A stretch of 64,000 bases of DNA, taken from positions 744,001 through 808,000 of the forward strand of contig NZ_CP154799.1 in NCBI RefSeq assembly GCF_050920705.1. Reading direction: 5' to 3'. Below are positions 8,593 through 17,804 of this stretch, in pieces. Numbering within the stretch: the stretch's first letter is position 1; each line of letters begins with the position of its first letter. The position numbers were made by a program, and so were the translations under genes. The notes beneath the pieces are model-generated. The model worked only from the letters and a program-made list of their open reading frames with translations. It had not been told where the DNA came from and did not search any database. The DNA comes from Regnicoccus_A sp014224355 (GTDB lineage Bacteria; Cyanobacteriota; Cyanobacteriia; PCC-6307; Cyanobiaceae).

Positions 8593-10042
8593 GTGCTTTC
8601 ATCCACGATCCAGGTGTCCTTGCAGCCGCCGCCCTGGGAGGAGTTCACCACAAGGGAACCCCGGCGCAGCGCCACGCGGGTGAGTCCCCCCGGGCTGACC
8701 CAGGCTTTTCGGCCCCGCAGCACGTAAGGCCGCAGATCAACGTGACAGGGGTAAAGCTCTCCTTCGCTCAGGGAGGGCACGGTGGAGAGCTCCAGGGTGG
8801 GCTGGGCGATGAAGTTGCGGGGATCGGCCCTGATCTTGTCGGCGAACGAGAGAATCTCGGCCTGATCGGCATGGGGGCCGATCAGCATGCCGTAACCGCC
8901 GGCCTCCGCCACCGACTTGACCACCAGCTCACCGAGATGGGCGAGCACATAGGCCTGATCGTCGGGCCTGGAGCAGAGGTAGGTGGGAACATTCTCGATG
9001 ATCGGCTCCTCTGCCAGGTAATAGCGGATCATCTCCGGCAGATAGGCATAGATCAGCTTGTCATCGGCCACACCCGTGCCGGGAGCGTTGGCGATCGCGA
9101 CCCGCCCGGCCCGGTAGGCCTCCATCAGGCCGCGCACCCCCAGCATCGAATCGGGACGGAACACCGCAGGGTCGAGGAAGTCGTCGTCGATGCGGCGGTA
9201 GATCACATCGACAGGCTCGAGGCCGGAGGTGCTGCGCATCCACACCCGGTTGCTTTCACAGACCAGATCCCGGCCCTCCACCAGCTGGATGCCCATCTGC
9301 TGGGCCAGGTAGCTGTGCTCGAAATAGGCGCTGTTGAACACCCCTGGGGTGAGCAGCACCACCTTGGGTGTGTCCGTCCAGGGGGCGAGCTGGCGCAGGG
9401 TCTCGAGCAGGTGCGAGGGGTAGTCGTCGATGGGCTGGACCGTACGACTCGCGAACAGGCTGGGGAACATCCGCTTCATCACGCGGCGGTTCTCCAGGAA
9501 ATAGGCCACCCCCGAGGGACAGCGAAGGTTGTCCTCCAGCACCCGCCAGGTGCCCTGGCCGTCGCGGATCAGGTCCAGACCGGAAATGTGGCACCAGCGG
9601 CCCAGGGGGGCTTGAAACCTTGCATCTGGGGCCGCCAGCCCTGGGAGCTCTCCACATCGGCCCGAGGCACGACCCCATCGCTGAGGATTTTCTGGTCGCC
9701 GTAGACGTCCCCCAGAAAGCAGTCGATCGCCTCCAGACGCTGGATCAGGCCGAGCTCGAGCCGCTGCCATTCGCCCGAGCGGATCAACCGCGGCAGGGGG
9801 TCGAAGGGCAGGATGCGCTCACCGCCCCGCTCCCCGGAGCCATTGAGGCGAAAGGTGGCGCCAAGCCGCTTGAGCAGCATGCCGGCGGCGGCATGGTTGC
9901 GGTTGATCTCCTCGATGCCCAGTTTCCCCAGGGAGGAGAGCAGGGGACTCAGGGCCGAGCGCGGCTCGGCGGCGGCGCTGAAGTACTCGTCGTAACCCTT
10001 GCTCGGCTTGTAGTCAGTGAACATCGAGGGAGGCGTTGCCAT
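8586..10042 (-). CDS. Circularly permuted ATP-grasp type 2 protein, interrupted by a one-base frameshift
   Basis: Two overlapping frames together make one protein of about 485 residues. The first opens at the ATG at 10040-10042 (MATPPSMFTDYKPSKGYDEY) and reads as far as RPQMQGFKPP. The second continues LGRWCHISGLDLIRDGQGTW to the C-terminal GGGCKDTWIVDES. They join if the six-G run at 9605-9610 (C6 in the sense strand) had seven bases. Family features include GVFNSAYFEHSYLAQQMG, VDVIYRRIDDDFLDP, NAPGTGVADDKLIYAYLPEM, VKSVAEAGGYGMLIGP and FIAQPTLELSTVP. ATP-grasp enzymes form acyl-phosphate intermediates and ligate amines or peptides; the substrate is unknown. It is the first gene of the alpha-E/transglutaminase run. 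The break looks like a sequencing error. Confidence 0.88.
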
Positions 10043-10319
10043 GGGTCGATCATGGGCAGCGAGCTTGACAAGTCTGGTGGTGATCGCTACCGAATGCGCC
10101 TGACTCCGGGGGATGCGCTCAGATCCACACCCGGCCTCCCAGGGATGGGTGCAGACCCTGGGGGACCCCCCTGGCCTGGACCGTTGATGCCCCTGCATCA
10201 CGATTGGGGCCGCGGGTCCATCGGTTCGCAGCGATGGCCGCATCATTCCATCGACCCATCAGGAGTCAGCGAAGAGGTCGCGTTGAAAGGGCCTGGAGAA
10301 AGACTGTCAAGTGAGCCGC
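10043..10319. other. Intergenic gap, nothing assigned
   Basis: This 277-base gap lies between the ATP-grasp gene start and the 3' end of the membrane-protein gene. It should hold the promoter for the minus-strand ATP-grasp/alpha-E/transglutaminase/glgP genes, but I could not identify convincing -35/-10 boxes, a terminator or an RNA gene. The GC content drops toward 10300, at the edge of the lower-GC membrane-protein gene. Confidence 0.5.
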
Positions 10320-12092
10320 CTATCTGGCGTAATACGCTCGATCTCTGTAAAAAACCTGCTTCAGACTGCCAGCGGCCAGTTGCCGCTTGGACCGGATGGT
10401 TGCCTGAGTGAGAACCTGGCCTGGTATGGGGAAGCCGGGAGGCTGAAGCCGCTGAGCACGTCCATCGCCTGGATCGAGAACAAGGTCACCCTCAAGCAGA
10501 ACGCCCTGGGCATAGGGAGAATTGTCAATCCACTCGTCATCACGCCTGATCAGCACCGGTGGCGAAGCCGATCGGGAGAGGGAATTAAAGGCGTCAATGT
10601 CCTTGTAAAAAGAGTGCATGGGCGCAGCACGACCATCGTCGACCTTCCAGGCCCGGACTGAGTCCAGGTAGCCGTCTACGTAGACGAACGACAACACCAA
10701 TAATAAAGCGGTGAAAGTCAATGCTCGCAGCCTTGGGTAACGCATTGACTCTTCAAGCCAGGCCACGAACGAACGATAAACGAATGCAGCGAGAATCACC
10801 AAGAATGGAACAAGGAATATCATTGTATAATCGTGAAAAACAATCAGATTCTTGAAAAACAACAACCAGGCAAGGCTCGCAAGGAATGCAGCAATCAGAA
10901 CCTGGCTGGGGACGTCGACTGAAGATGGTCGTTGAATCTCAGCGCCGAGACGGGGGTCAGCGGCCTGAGACAATGTCGGACCAGGACGCCTGGCCAGAAT
11001 CCGGCGCTTGGACAATGGCAGAAGTCGACGAGACAGTAAACCCAGGGATAGCACCAATAGCAGCAGAAAGGGCCATGTAGGAATTAAATTGGCAATCCAT
11101 TCAAGATACTGCTGAATTGCACTGGACCACTCCAGTTGTGGCTTCTGAGAGTCTGGCCATTGGGCCATGGGGAGCCCGAGACGACGCATTGCCGACTGAA
11201 TGACCGAACTGTCCATAGACTCTTTGACGTAGGCAACAGACTTACGGTTGAGAATCCACTCAACAACTGCTGCGTAGAGCGCCGAAGCGATGACGAGCGA
11301 GCCTCCCAGTGCTGTTGCTGTCCAAGAGAGTCTCCTCAGCCGAGATGATGACTGCCGAAACTGAAGGGTGATGCTGATTGCAGCCAGAAAAAATACAGCA
11401 ATGAAAGATCGGCCAAGCAGACAGCCAATCGCAGAACACACCAAGAATACAATTGAGTTTCTTGATTGTTCTGCACGGCTCGTTGCCTGCCTCGCCAGCA
11501 CGGTGTAGCCATACATGCAGAGGACGTAGCCCAACAGACCTGGCTGGTCAAAATGAAACATGGGTCTGTAGTGAAGCCACAACGGCGAGGCCCCAACGCT
11601 CAACAGACTCAGCGATGACACCAATCCAGAAAAGCGCAACGCCCTCAACGACAAATAGAGAAACAGCAGAGTGGCGACGTAGACCAGATTCATGATCTGC
11701 TTTGAGGCCAGAAGATAGCCCTCAGCTGACTCCCTGAAGCGGTCCAGAAACGCATTGGCCAGCACAGGAAACACTGCAGGATAACGATTAAAATATTCAT
11801 AATGGAATAGCCTTGTGTTATCGCTTGCTATTTCAGCGAGCTTGCGGCTATAGCCAACGAAACCGGAGTCGAATCGAGAATGGTCGACAATGGAGAGGGA
11901 GTGCAGTGTGACCCAATTGAAATGAGAGCCACGGCCAAAACTGAACAGTCCGGGCTCAAGGGCGATGATGGCCAAGGCGAAGACCAGGGCCACCGCGCAG
12001 GCGATCCAAGACTCATGTCGGCGGGCTGGAGCGGCCTGATTGGTGTCTTGCACATCGTCATCTGATGCCGGCTTCGCACGCCTGTTGGTCAT
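10320..12092 (-). CDS. Multi-pass membrane protein, probable GT-C-type glycosyltransferase
   Basis: A 590-residue protein with roughly ten to twelve hydrophobic segments, for example WIACAVALVFALAIIALEPG near residue 30, YVATLLFLYLSLRAL near 140, WPFLLLLVLSLGLL near 345 and FLVPFLVILAAFVYRSFVAW near 425. The first large loop has RFDSGFVGYS and FHYEYFNRYPAVFPVLANAF, reminiscent of the acidic loop of the dolichyl-phosphate-mannose / ArnT superfamily, but I do not see a decisive catalytic motif. A soluble C-terminal segment of about 120 residues follows the last helix. Base composition is visibly more AT-rich than the neighbours, suggesting acquisition or relaxed selection. The start MTNRRAKPAS is the first ATG. 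Function remains a guess. Confidence 0.65.
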   Translation of the reverse strand: MTNRRAKPASDDDVQDTNQAAPARRHESWIACAVALVFALAIIALEPGLFSFGRGSHFNWVTLHSLSIVDHSRFDSGFVGYSRKLAEIASDNTRLFHYEYFNRYPAVFPVLANAFLDRFRESAEGYLLASKQIMNLVYVATLLFLYLSLRALRFSGLVSSLSLLSVGASPLWLHYRPMFHFDQPGLLGYVLCMYGYTVLARQATSRAEQSRNSIVFLVCSAIGCLLGRSFIAVFFLAAISITLQFRQSSSRLRRLSWTATALGGSLVIASALYAAVVEWILNRKSVAYVKESMDSSVIQSAMRRLGLPMAQWPDSQKPQLEWSSAIQQYLEWIANLIPTWPFLLLLVLSLGLLSRRLLPLSKRRILARRPGPTLSQAADPRLGAEIQRPSSVDVPSQVLIAAFLASLAWLLFFKNLIVFHDYTMIFLVPFLVILAAFVYRSFVAWLEESMRYPRLRALTFTALLLVLSFVYVDGYLDSVRAWKVDDGRAAPMHSFYKDIDAFNSLSRSASPPVLIRRDDEWIDNSPYAQGVLLEGDLVLDPGDGRAQRLQPPGFPIPGQVLTQATIRSKRQLAAGSLKQVFYRDRAYYAR

Positions 12093-12327
12093 CAGCGATC
12101 TGCAACCACAGGGGGAGCCTACGATCCAGATGATCCAGGGAACTTGAAGGCGAAGTTCTGAGCCTGCTCAGACCGAAACGACGTCCTGATCGTTTCTGCT
12201 GAGAAGTCAGTGACTTCACCACCATCAATCAGCGATGGCACAACCAACACAGGCTGCTGAAAGCAACCATAAGAATCTGGAGCGTCAGCAACAAGGCAGG
12301 TGCAGCGCGCTACGTCGGGGCAGGGCC
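12093..12327. other. Intergenic gap between membrane-protein gene and ureC
   Basis: This 235-base gap lies upstream of the membrane-protein gene and downstream of ureC, both on minus. It contains a perfect inverted repeat, GAAGTC-AGT-GACTTC, at 12203-12217, without a following T tract. No tRNA-like cloverleaf or clear terminator was found. Confidence 0.4.
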
Positions 12328-14052
<1,725 letters not shown>

Positions 14053-14125
14053 GGCTGATGCGGGGTGCGAAGGAACAGAGAAACGGGCCGGGGGTCGGGG
14101 ATCGGCGGGACGGCGGGACGGCGGA

Positions 14126-14434
14126 TCAGTCGAGGGGGCCGTTGATCAGGCCGTTGAAGCCGAACACGCAGCGGGCTCCGGCCAGGGGCACCAGCTCCAC
14201 GCGCCGTTGATCCCCCGGCTCGAAGCGGATCGCGGTGCCGGCGGGGATGTCGAGGCGCTGACCCCGCGCCGCCTCCCGATCGAAGATCAGGGCATGGTTA
14301 GCCTCGTGGAAGTGGAAGTGGGAGCCCACCTGCACAGGACGATCTCCCCGGTTGGCCACCTCGATCGTGGTGACGGGCCGGCCGGCATTGAGCTCGAGAC
14401 TGCCGGGCTCAGGCAGGAGTTCACCAGGGATCAT
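14126..14434 (-). CDS. ureB: Urease subunit beta
   Basis: A 102-residue small subunit starting MIPGELLPEPGSLELNAGRP. The motifs VANRGDRPVQVGSHFHFHEA and ALIFDREAARGQRLDIPAG are characteristic, as is the C-terminal VFGFNGLINGPLD. It packs against UreC and UreA in the trimer of heterotrimers. Its ATG overlaps the ureA stop by 4 bases, implying coupled translation. Confidence 0.97.
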   Translation of the reverse strand: MIPGELLPEPGSLELNAGRPVTTIEVANRGDRPVQVGSHFHFHEANHALIFDREAARGQRLDIPAGTAIRFEPGDQRRVELVPLAGARCVFGFNGLINGPLD

Positions 14435-14733
14435 CGGATCGGTTCATGCAGGGTGACGAGTTTGGTGCCATCGGGGAAGGTGGCTTCCATCTGCACCTCG
14501 GGGATCAGCTCCGGCACCCCCTCCATCACCTGCTCTCGGCTGAGCCAGGTGCTGCCGGCGGCCATCAGGTCAGCCACGCTGCGTCCATCGCGGGCGCCCT
14601 CGAGGATCAGGAAACTGAGCCAGGCCACGGCCTCCGGGTGGTTGAGGCGCAGGCCCCGCTGCAGCCGACGCTCCGCCAGGAGTGCTGCCGTGACGATCAG
14701 CAGCTTGTCCTTCTCCTGGGGCGTCAGGTTCAT
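14431..14733 (-). CDS. ureA: Urease subunit gamma
   Basis: A 100-residue structural subunit with the family opening MNLTPQEKDKLLIVTAALLA. LNHPEAVAWLSFLILEGARDG and PELIPEVQMEATFPDGTKLV follow and are typical. It assembles with UreB and UreC in the cytoplasmic urease. It is separated from ureD by about 50 bases and overlaps ureB by 4 bases. Confidence 0.97.
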   Translation of the reverse strand: MNLTPQEKDKLLIVTAALLAERRLQRGLRLNHPEAVAWLSFLILEGARDGRSVADLMAAGSTWLSREQVMEGVPELIPEVQMEATFPDGTKLVTLHEPIR

Positions 14734-14785
14734 GGGGCCGATCGTTGCTCAGGCACTCTGGCAGTGCCGAGGGCGATGGGCAGGT

Positions 14786-15676
14786 TCAGCAGGAACGTTC
14801 GCTGCCTTGCAGGGGAGCTTCCTGAAAGGGCCACACCCGCGGCAGCTGCGGCGCTGCCAGGCCCCGCTCGGCGCGGATCCGCGCCCAGATGCGGGTGAAC
14901 CACCATCGGGCCGCCTGGGTGGAGCTCCCTCGGTAGCGGGCCACCAGCCCCTGATCGAGCCGGCCGCAGGCCATCTCCCCCTCCAGCCCGGTCCGATCCG
15001 CTCGGCAGAGCTCCAGAAGAGCTTCCGGCACCGGCGCCGGTGCCGCCCACACCAGGCTGCCGAACACCGGCTCCCCCGCCAGCCCATGGGGGGAGCGCAG
15101 GCTCTCTCCCGCGAGCTCCAGTTGATCCGCCACGCTCCAGCGGCCCTGGCGGCGCACCTCCAGGCGCGAGCGCCAGCAGCCATCGCCCAGGGTTTCGGCA
15201 TCGGCACTGCGGCCGAGGCGCACCACGTCGGCCCCGAGCCAGCTGGCCCCTGCGGCCAGCTCCACCCGGCAGCTCTGCTCGATCAGCCCCCCGGCGAACA
15301 CCACCACCTCCTGGGGCAGCCATTCCAGATCCGCCCCTTCGAGCAGCTCGAAGCTCAGCCGCTGGCGGCTCCAGCTGCCCCGAGGCGCCAGGCGGGAGCG
15401 GCCCACCGAGCCGTACACCTTCTGGGCGGCGACGCTGGTGATCAGGGCACGGCTGTGGGGCCCGAGCTCGGCCCTGAGGCTCAGCTCATCCCCCCCCACC
15501 AGGCCTCCGGCCGTGTGCAGCAGAGGCAGTTCGCAGCGGCCATCCTCCCGGGCACAGGCCCGCTGGATCTTGAGGGGAGCCGTGGCTCCACCCTGATGAA
15601 TGGTGCCGCGATCAGCCGTGCGATGGAACTGCAGCCTGGCTTCTGCAGACCAGGACTGGGGTGGGGCGCTCGGCAT
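14786..15676 (-). CDS. ureD: Urease accessory protein UreD
   Basis: A 296-residue accessory protein (UreD/UreH family) that binds apo-urease and recruits UreF and UreG for nickel insertion. Recognisable stretches are LLHTAGGLVGGDELSLRAEL near residue 50, ALITSVAAQKVYGS, LEWLPQEVVVFAGG and RLDQGLVARYRG. The start at the ATG at 15674-15676 (MPSAPPQSWSAEARLQFHRT) fits the family; the frame remains open about 56 codons further upstream with no sign of conservation. It faces ureE across a 110-base divergent promoter region. The protein is Ala/Arg-rich, in keeping with the high genomic GC. Confidence 0.93.
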   Translation of the reverse strand: MPSAPPQSWSAEARLQFHRTADRGTIHQGGATAPLKIQRACAREDGRCELPLLHTAGGLVGGDELSLRAELGPHSRALITSVAAQKVYGSVGRSRLAPRGSWSRQRLSFELLEGADLEWLPQEVVVFAGGLIEQSCRVELAAGASWLGADVVRLGRSADAETLGDGCWRSRLEVRRQGRWSVADQLELAGESLRSPHGLAGEPVFGSLVWAAPAPVPEALLELCRADRTGLEGEMACGRLDQGLVARYRGSSTQAARWWFTRIWARIRAERGLAAPQLPRVWPFQEAPLQGSERSC

Positions 15677-15746
15677 GGTGGAGTCTCGCCCCGGCTGGAT
15701 CAGCACGAACCCTGGAATCCTGCCGCAGCTGGCCACCGGGCATTCA

Positions 15747-15760
15747 GTAACAACTGCCAC
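15747..15760. promoter_or_regulatory. Possible degenerate NtcA site between ureD and ureE
   Basis: The sequence GTA-N8-CAC (reverse strand GTG-N8-TAC) matches the NtcA consensus GTA-N8-TAC with one mismatch, and lies in the divergent ureD/ureE intergenic region. No good TAN3T box lies at the canonical 20-24 bases on either side, so support is weak. The same GTG-N8-TAC variant occurs upstream of urtA with good spacing. Confidence 0.3.
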
Positions 15761-15786
15761 AGGGTCAGGTCCCACGCCTCGGGAAG

Positions 15787-16350
15787 GTGGAGATTCGCCT
15801 TGAGGGTGACGGCACCGTGTCCACGCCCCCCGACCGCTCAGCAACGCCGCTGCAGCTGGAGCGACGCATCCCTGCCGATGCCCCGGAGCTGGGGGACTCT
15901 GATCAGGGAGGAGGCCGCGGCCCTGTGCTGCATCTGGCCTTGAGTGCCCACCAGCGCACCAGCCTGCGGGGCCGCCGCCGCTCCAGCTGCGGCCAGGAGC
16001 TGTTGCTGCAACTGCCGCGGGGACCGGCCCTGGAGCCGGGCGAGCGGCTGCTGCCGCTTGACGGCAGGGTGCAGGTGGTGGTGGAGCCGGCTCCGGAGCC
16101 GCTGCTGGTGGTGCGCAGCCCGGATCCCCTGGTGTTGCTGCAGGCTGCTTACCACCTGGGCAACCGCCACGTGTCCCTGGAGCTGCGCCCAGGCGAGCTG
16201 AGGCTGCTCGAGGATGGCGTGCTGGAGGAGCTGATGCGGCAACGGGGGCTGTTGATCGAGCACCAACTGGCCCCGTTTCTGCCGGAGCCGGGCGCCTATG
16301 CCATCACCAGCCACAGCCACAGCCACAGCCACGAAGGCCCTCGCCACTGA
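15787..16350 (+). CDS. ureE: Urease accessory protein UreE (nickel chaperone)
   Basis: UreE delivers nickel to the UreDFG-apourease complex. The frame from the GTG at 15787 gives 187 residues, longer than the usual 150-160. A GTG at 15817 (VSTPPDRSATPLQLERRIPA) would give 177 residues and may be the real start. Family features are LRGRRRSSCGQELLLQLPRG, VVRSPDPLVLLQAAYHLGNR and HVSLELRPGELRLLED. The tail ITSHSHSHSHEGPRH is a short His-rich metal-binding extension. The stop shares one base with the ureF ATG (TGATG). Confidence 0.88.
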   Translation: MEIRLEGDGTVSTPPDRSATPLQLERRIPADAPELGDSDQGGGRGPVLHLALSAHQRTSLRGRRRSSCGQELLLQLPRGPALEPGERLLPLDGRVQVVVEPAPEPLLVVRSPDPLVLLQAAYHLGNRHVSLELRPGELRLLEDGVLEELMRQRGLLIEHQLAPFLPEPGAYAITSHSHSHSHEGPRH

Positions 16351-17027
16351 TGAGCCGTACGGGACTGCATCTGCTTCAGCTGCTGAGCCCAGCCCTGCCG
16401 GTGGGGGCGTTCAGCTATTCGGAAGGGCTGGAGGTGTTGGTGCAGCGGGGATCCGTCACCACCGCAAGCACGCTCCAGGACTGGCTCGAAGCCGAACTCC
16501 GGCGCGGCGCCATCGGCATCGAGGCGGCGGCCCTGGCTCCCCTGCAGGACGGCCTCCGCCAGCATCAGCGCGGAGCCGCCGTGACGGCAGAACACGCTCT
16601 GCTCGATCTCGACGGTTGGCTGCTGGCCCAGCGGGAAGCCGCCGAGGTGCGGGCCCAGCAACGCCAGATGGGCAGGTCGCTGCTGCAGCTGCTGGCTGAA
16701 CTGGGCTGGCCGCTGCAGCCTGCCGCCGAGCTCTCCTGGCCGGCGGCCTGGGCCTGGGCGGGCCTCTGCCTGGAGATCCCCCTGCCTGATCTGGTGGAGG
16801 CCTACCTCTATGGCTGGAGCGCCAATCAGATCAGTGCCGCTGTGCGCCTGGTTCCCCTGGGACCCACCCAGGGGCAGCGCCTGCAGCTGGCCCTGGCCCC
16901 GCTGCTGGTGGAGAGAGCCCGGGACCTGGCCATCTCCGATCCCCGTGAGCAATGGACGGGCGGCGTCGGCGCTGCCCTGAGCCAGCTGAGCCACGCCGAG
17001 CTTTACTCCAGGCTGTTCCGCAGTTGA
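16350..17027 (+). CDS. ureF: Urease accessory protein UreF
   Basis: A 225-residue helical GTPase-regulating accessory protein, starting MSRTGLHLLQLLSPALPVGA; SPALPVGAFSYSEGLE is the classic UreF signature. It bridges UreD and UreG during nickel insertion. The ATG shares one base with the ureE stop, and ureG follows after 21 bases, so ureE-F-G form an operon. Length is normal. Confidence 0.95.
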   Translation: MSRTGLHLLQLLSPALPVGAFSYSEGLEVLVQRGSVTTASTLQDWLEAELRRGAIGIEAAALAPLQDGLRQHQRGAAVTAEHALLDLDGWLLAQREAAEVRAQQRQMGRSLLQLLAELGWPLQPAAELSWPAAWAWAGLCLEIPLPDLVEAYLYGWSANQISAAVRLVPLGPTQGQRLQLALAPLLVERARDLAISDPREQWTGGVGAALSQLSHAELYSRLFRS

Positions 17028-17048
17028 TCGCCCAGGCAGGCCACCACC

Positions 17049-17657
17049 ATGAGCAAACTGCGCGTTGGAGTGGCCGGACCGGTGGGATCCGGCAAAACGG
17101 CCCTCGTCGAAGCCCTCTGCCGGCGACTGCGCCAACAGCTGGAGCTGGCGGTGGTCACCAATGACATCTACACCCAGGAAGACGCCCAGTTCCTGACGCG
17201 GGCCGGCGCCCTCGAGCCTGAGCGGATCCGGGGGGTGGAAACGGGAGGTTGCCCCCACACCGCCATCCGCGAAGACTGCTCAATCAATCGAGCGGCGGTG
17301 GAGGAACTCGAACAGCTCTTCCCATCGCTCGACCTCGTGCTGGTGGAGAGCGGTGGAGACAACCTTGCCGCCAGCTTCAGCCCGGAGCTGGTGGATCTCT
17401 GCATCTATGTGATCGATGTGGCAGCGGGTGACAAGATCCCCAGGAAAGGCGGACCGGGTATCACCCGCTCCGACCTGCTGGTGATCAACAAGATCGACCT
17501 GGCACCGATGGTGGGGGCTGATCTGGAGGTGATGAAGCGCGACACCGAGCGGATGCGACCAGGGCGGCCCTGGTGCTTCACCAACCTTCGCAGCGGAGAA
17601 GGGCTTGCACAGGTGGAGTCGTTTCTGAGGGAACAACTGCCGGCTCACAACGCCTGA
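17049..17657 (+). CDS. ureG: Urease accessory GTPase UreG
   Basis: A 202-residue SIMIBI-class GTPase powering nickel insertion into urease. The P-loop GPVGSGKTALVEALCRRL is at residues 10-27, VVTNDIYTQEDAQFL and GVETGGCPHTAIRED follow (the CPH motif binds nickel), then LVLVESGGDNLAASFSPEL, and the guanine-specificity motif NKIDLAPMVG. All motifs are intact. An ATG start with GCAGGCCACC upstream is plausible. urtA follows 147 bases later behind its own putative NtcA promoter. Confidence 0.97.
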   Translation: MSKLRVGVAGPVGSGKTALVEALCRRLRQQLELAVVTNDIYTQEDAQFLTRAGALEPERIRGVETGGCPHTAIREDCSINRAAVEELEQLFPSLDLVLVESGGDNLAASFSPELVDLCIYVIDVAAGDKIPRKGGPGITRSDLLVINKIDLAPMVGADLEVMKRDTERMRPGRPWCFTNLRSGEGLAQVESFLREQLPAHNA

Positions 17658-17728
17658 GGGGAGAGGCCGGCGAAACGCGCCGGTACTCACCTGCGAATCC
17701 ACACACAGGCATGGGCGGCAAACATTCG

Positions 17729-17770
17729 GTGCGATCGGATACACAGCTCCCCGGAAGGCATCCGTAGGGT
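17729..17770 (+). promoter_or_regulatory. Predicted NtcA-activated promoter of urtABCDE
   Basis: GTG-CGATCGGA-TAC at 17729-17742 matches the NtcA palindrome GTA-N8-TAC with a single mismatch in the first half. Exactly 22 bases later TAGGGT (17765-17770) fits the TAN3T -10 box. That spacing is the canonical class II NtcA layout (20-24 bases). The -10 box is 34 bases from the urtA ATG, implying a short leader of about 30 bases. Confidence 0.65.
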
Positions 17771-17804
17771 CCCTGCGGAATACCCTCATCTTGATCAAGC
17801 ACCA

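Noticed and set aside
12203..12217. Inverted repeat GAAGTC-AGT-GACTTC upstream of the membrane-protein gene
   Set aside because: Only a 6-bp stem with a 3-base loop, no T tract and no match to a known operator; chance is a sufficient explanation.
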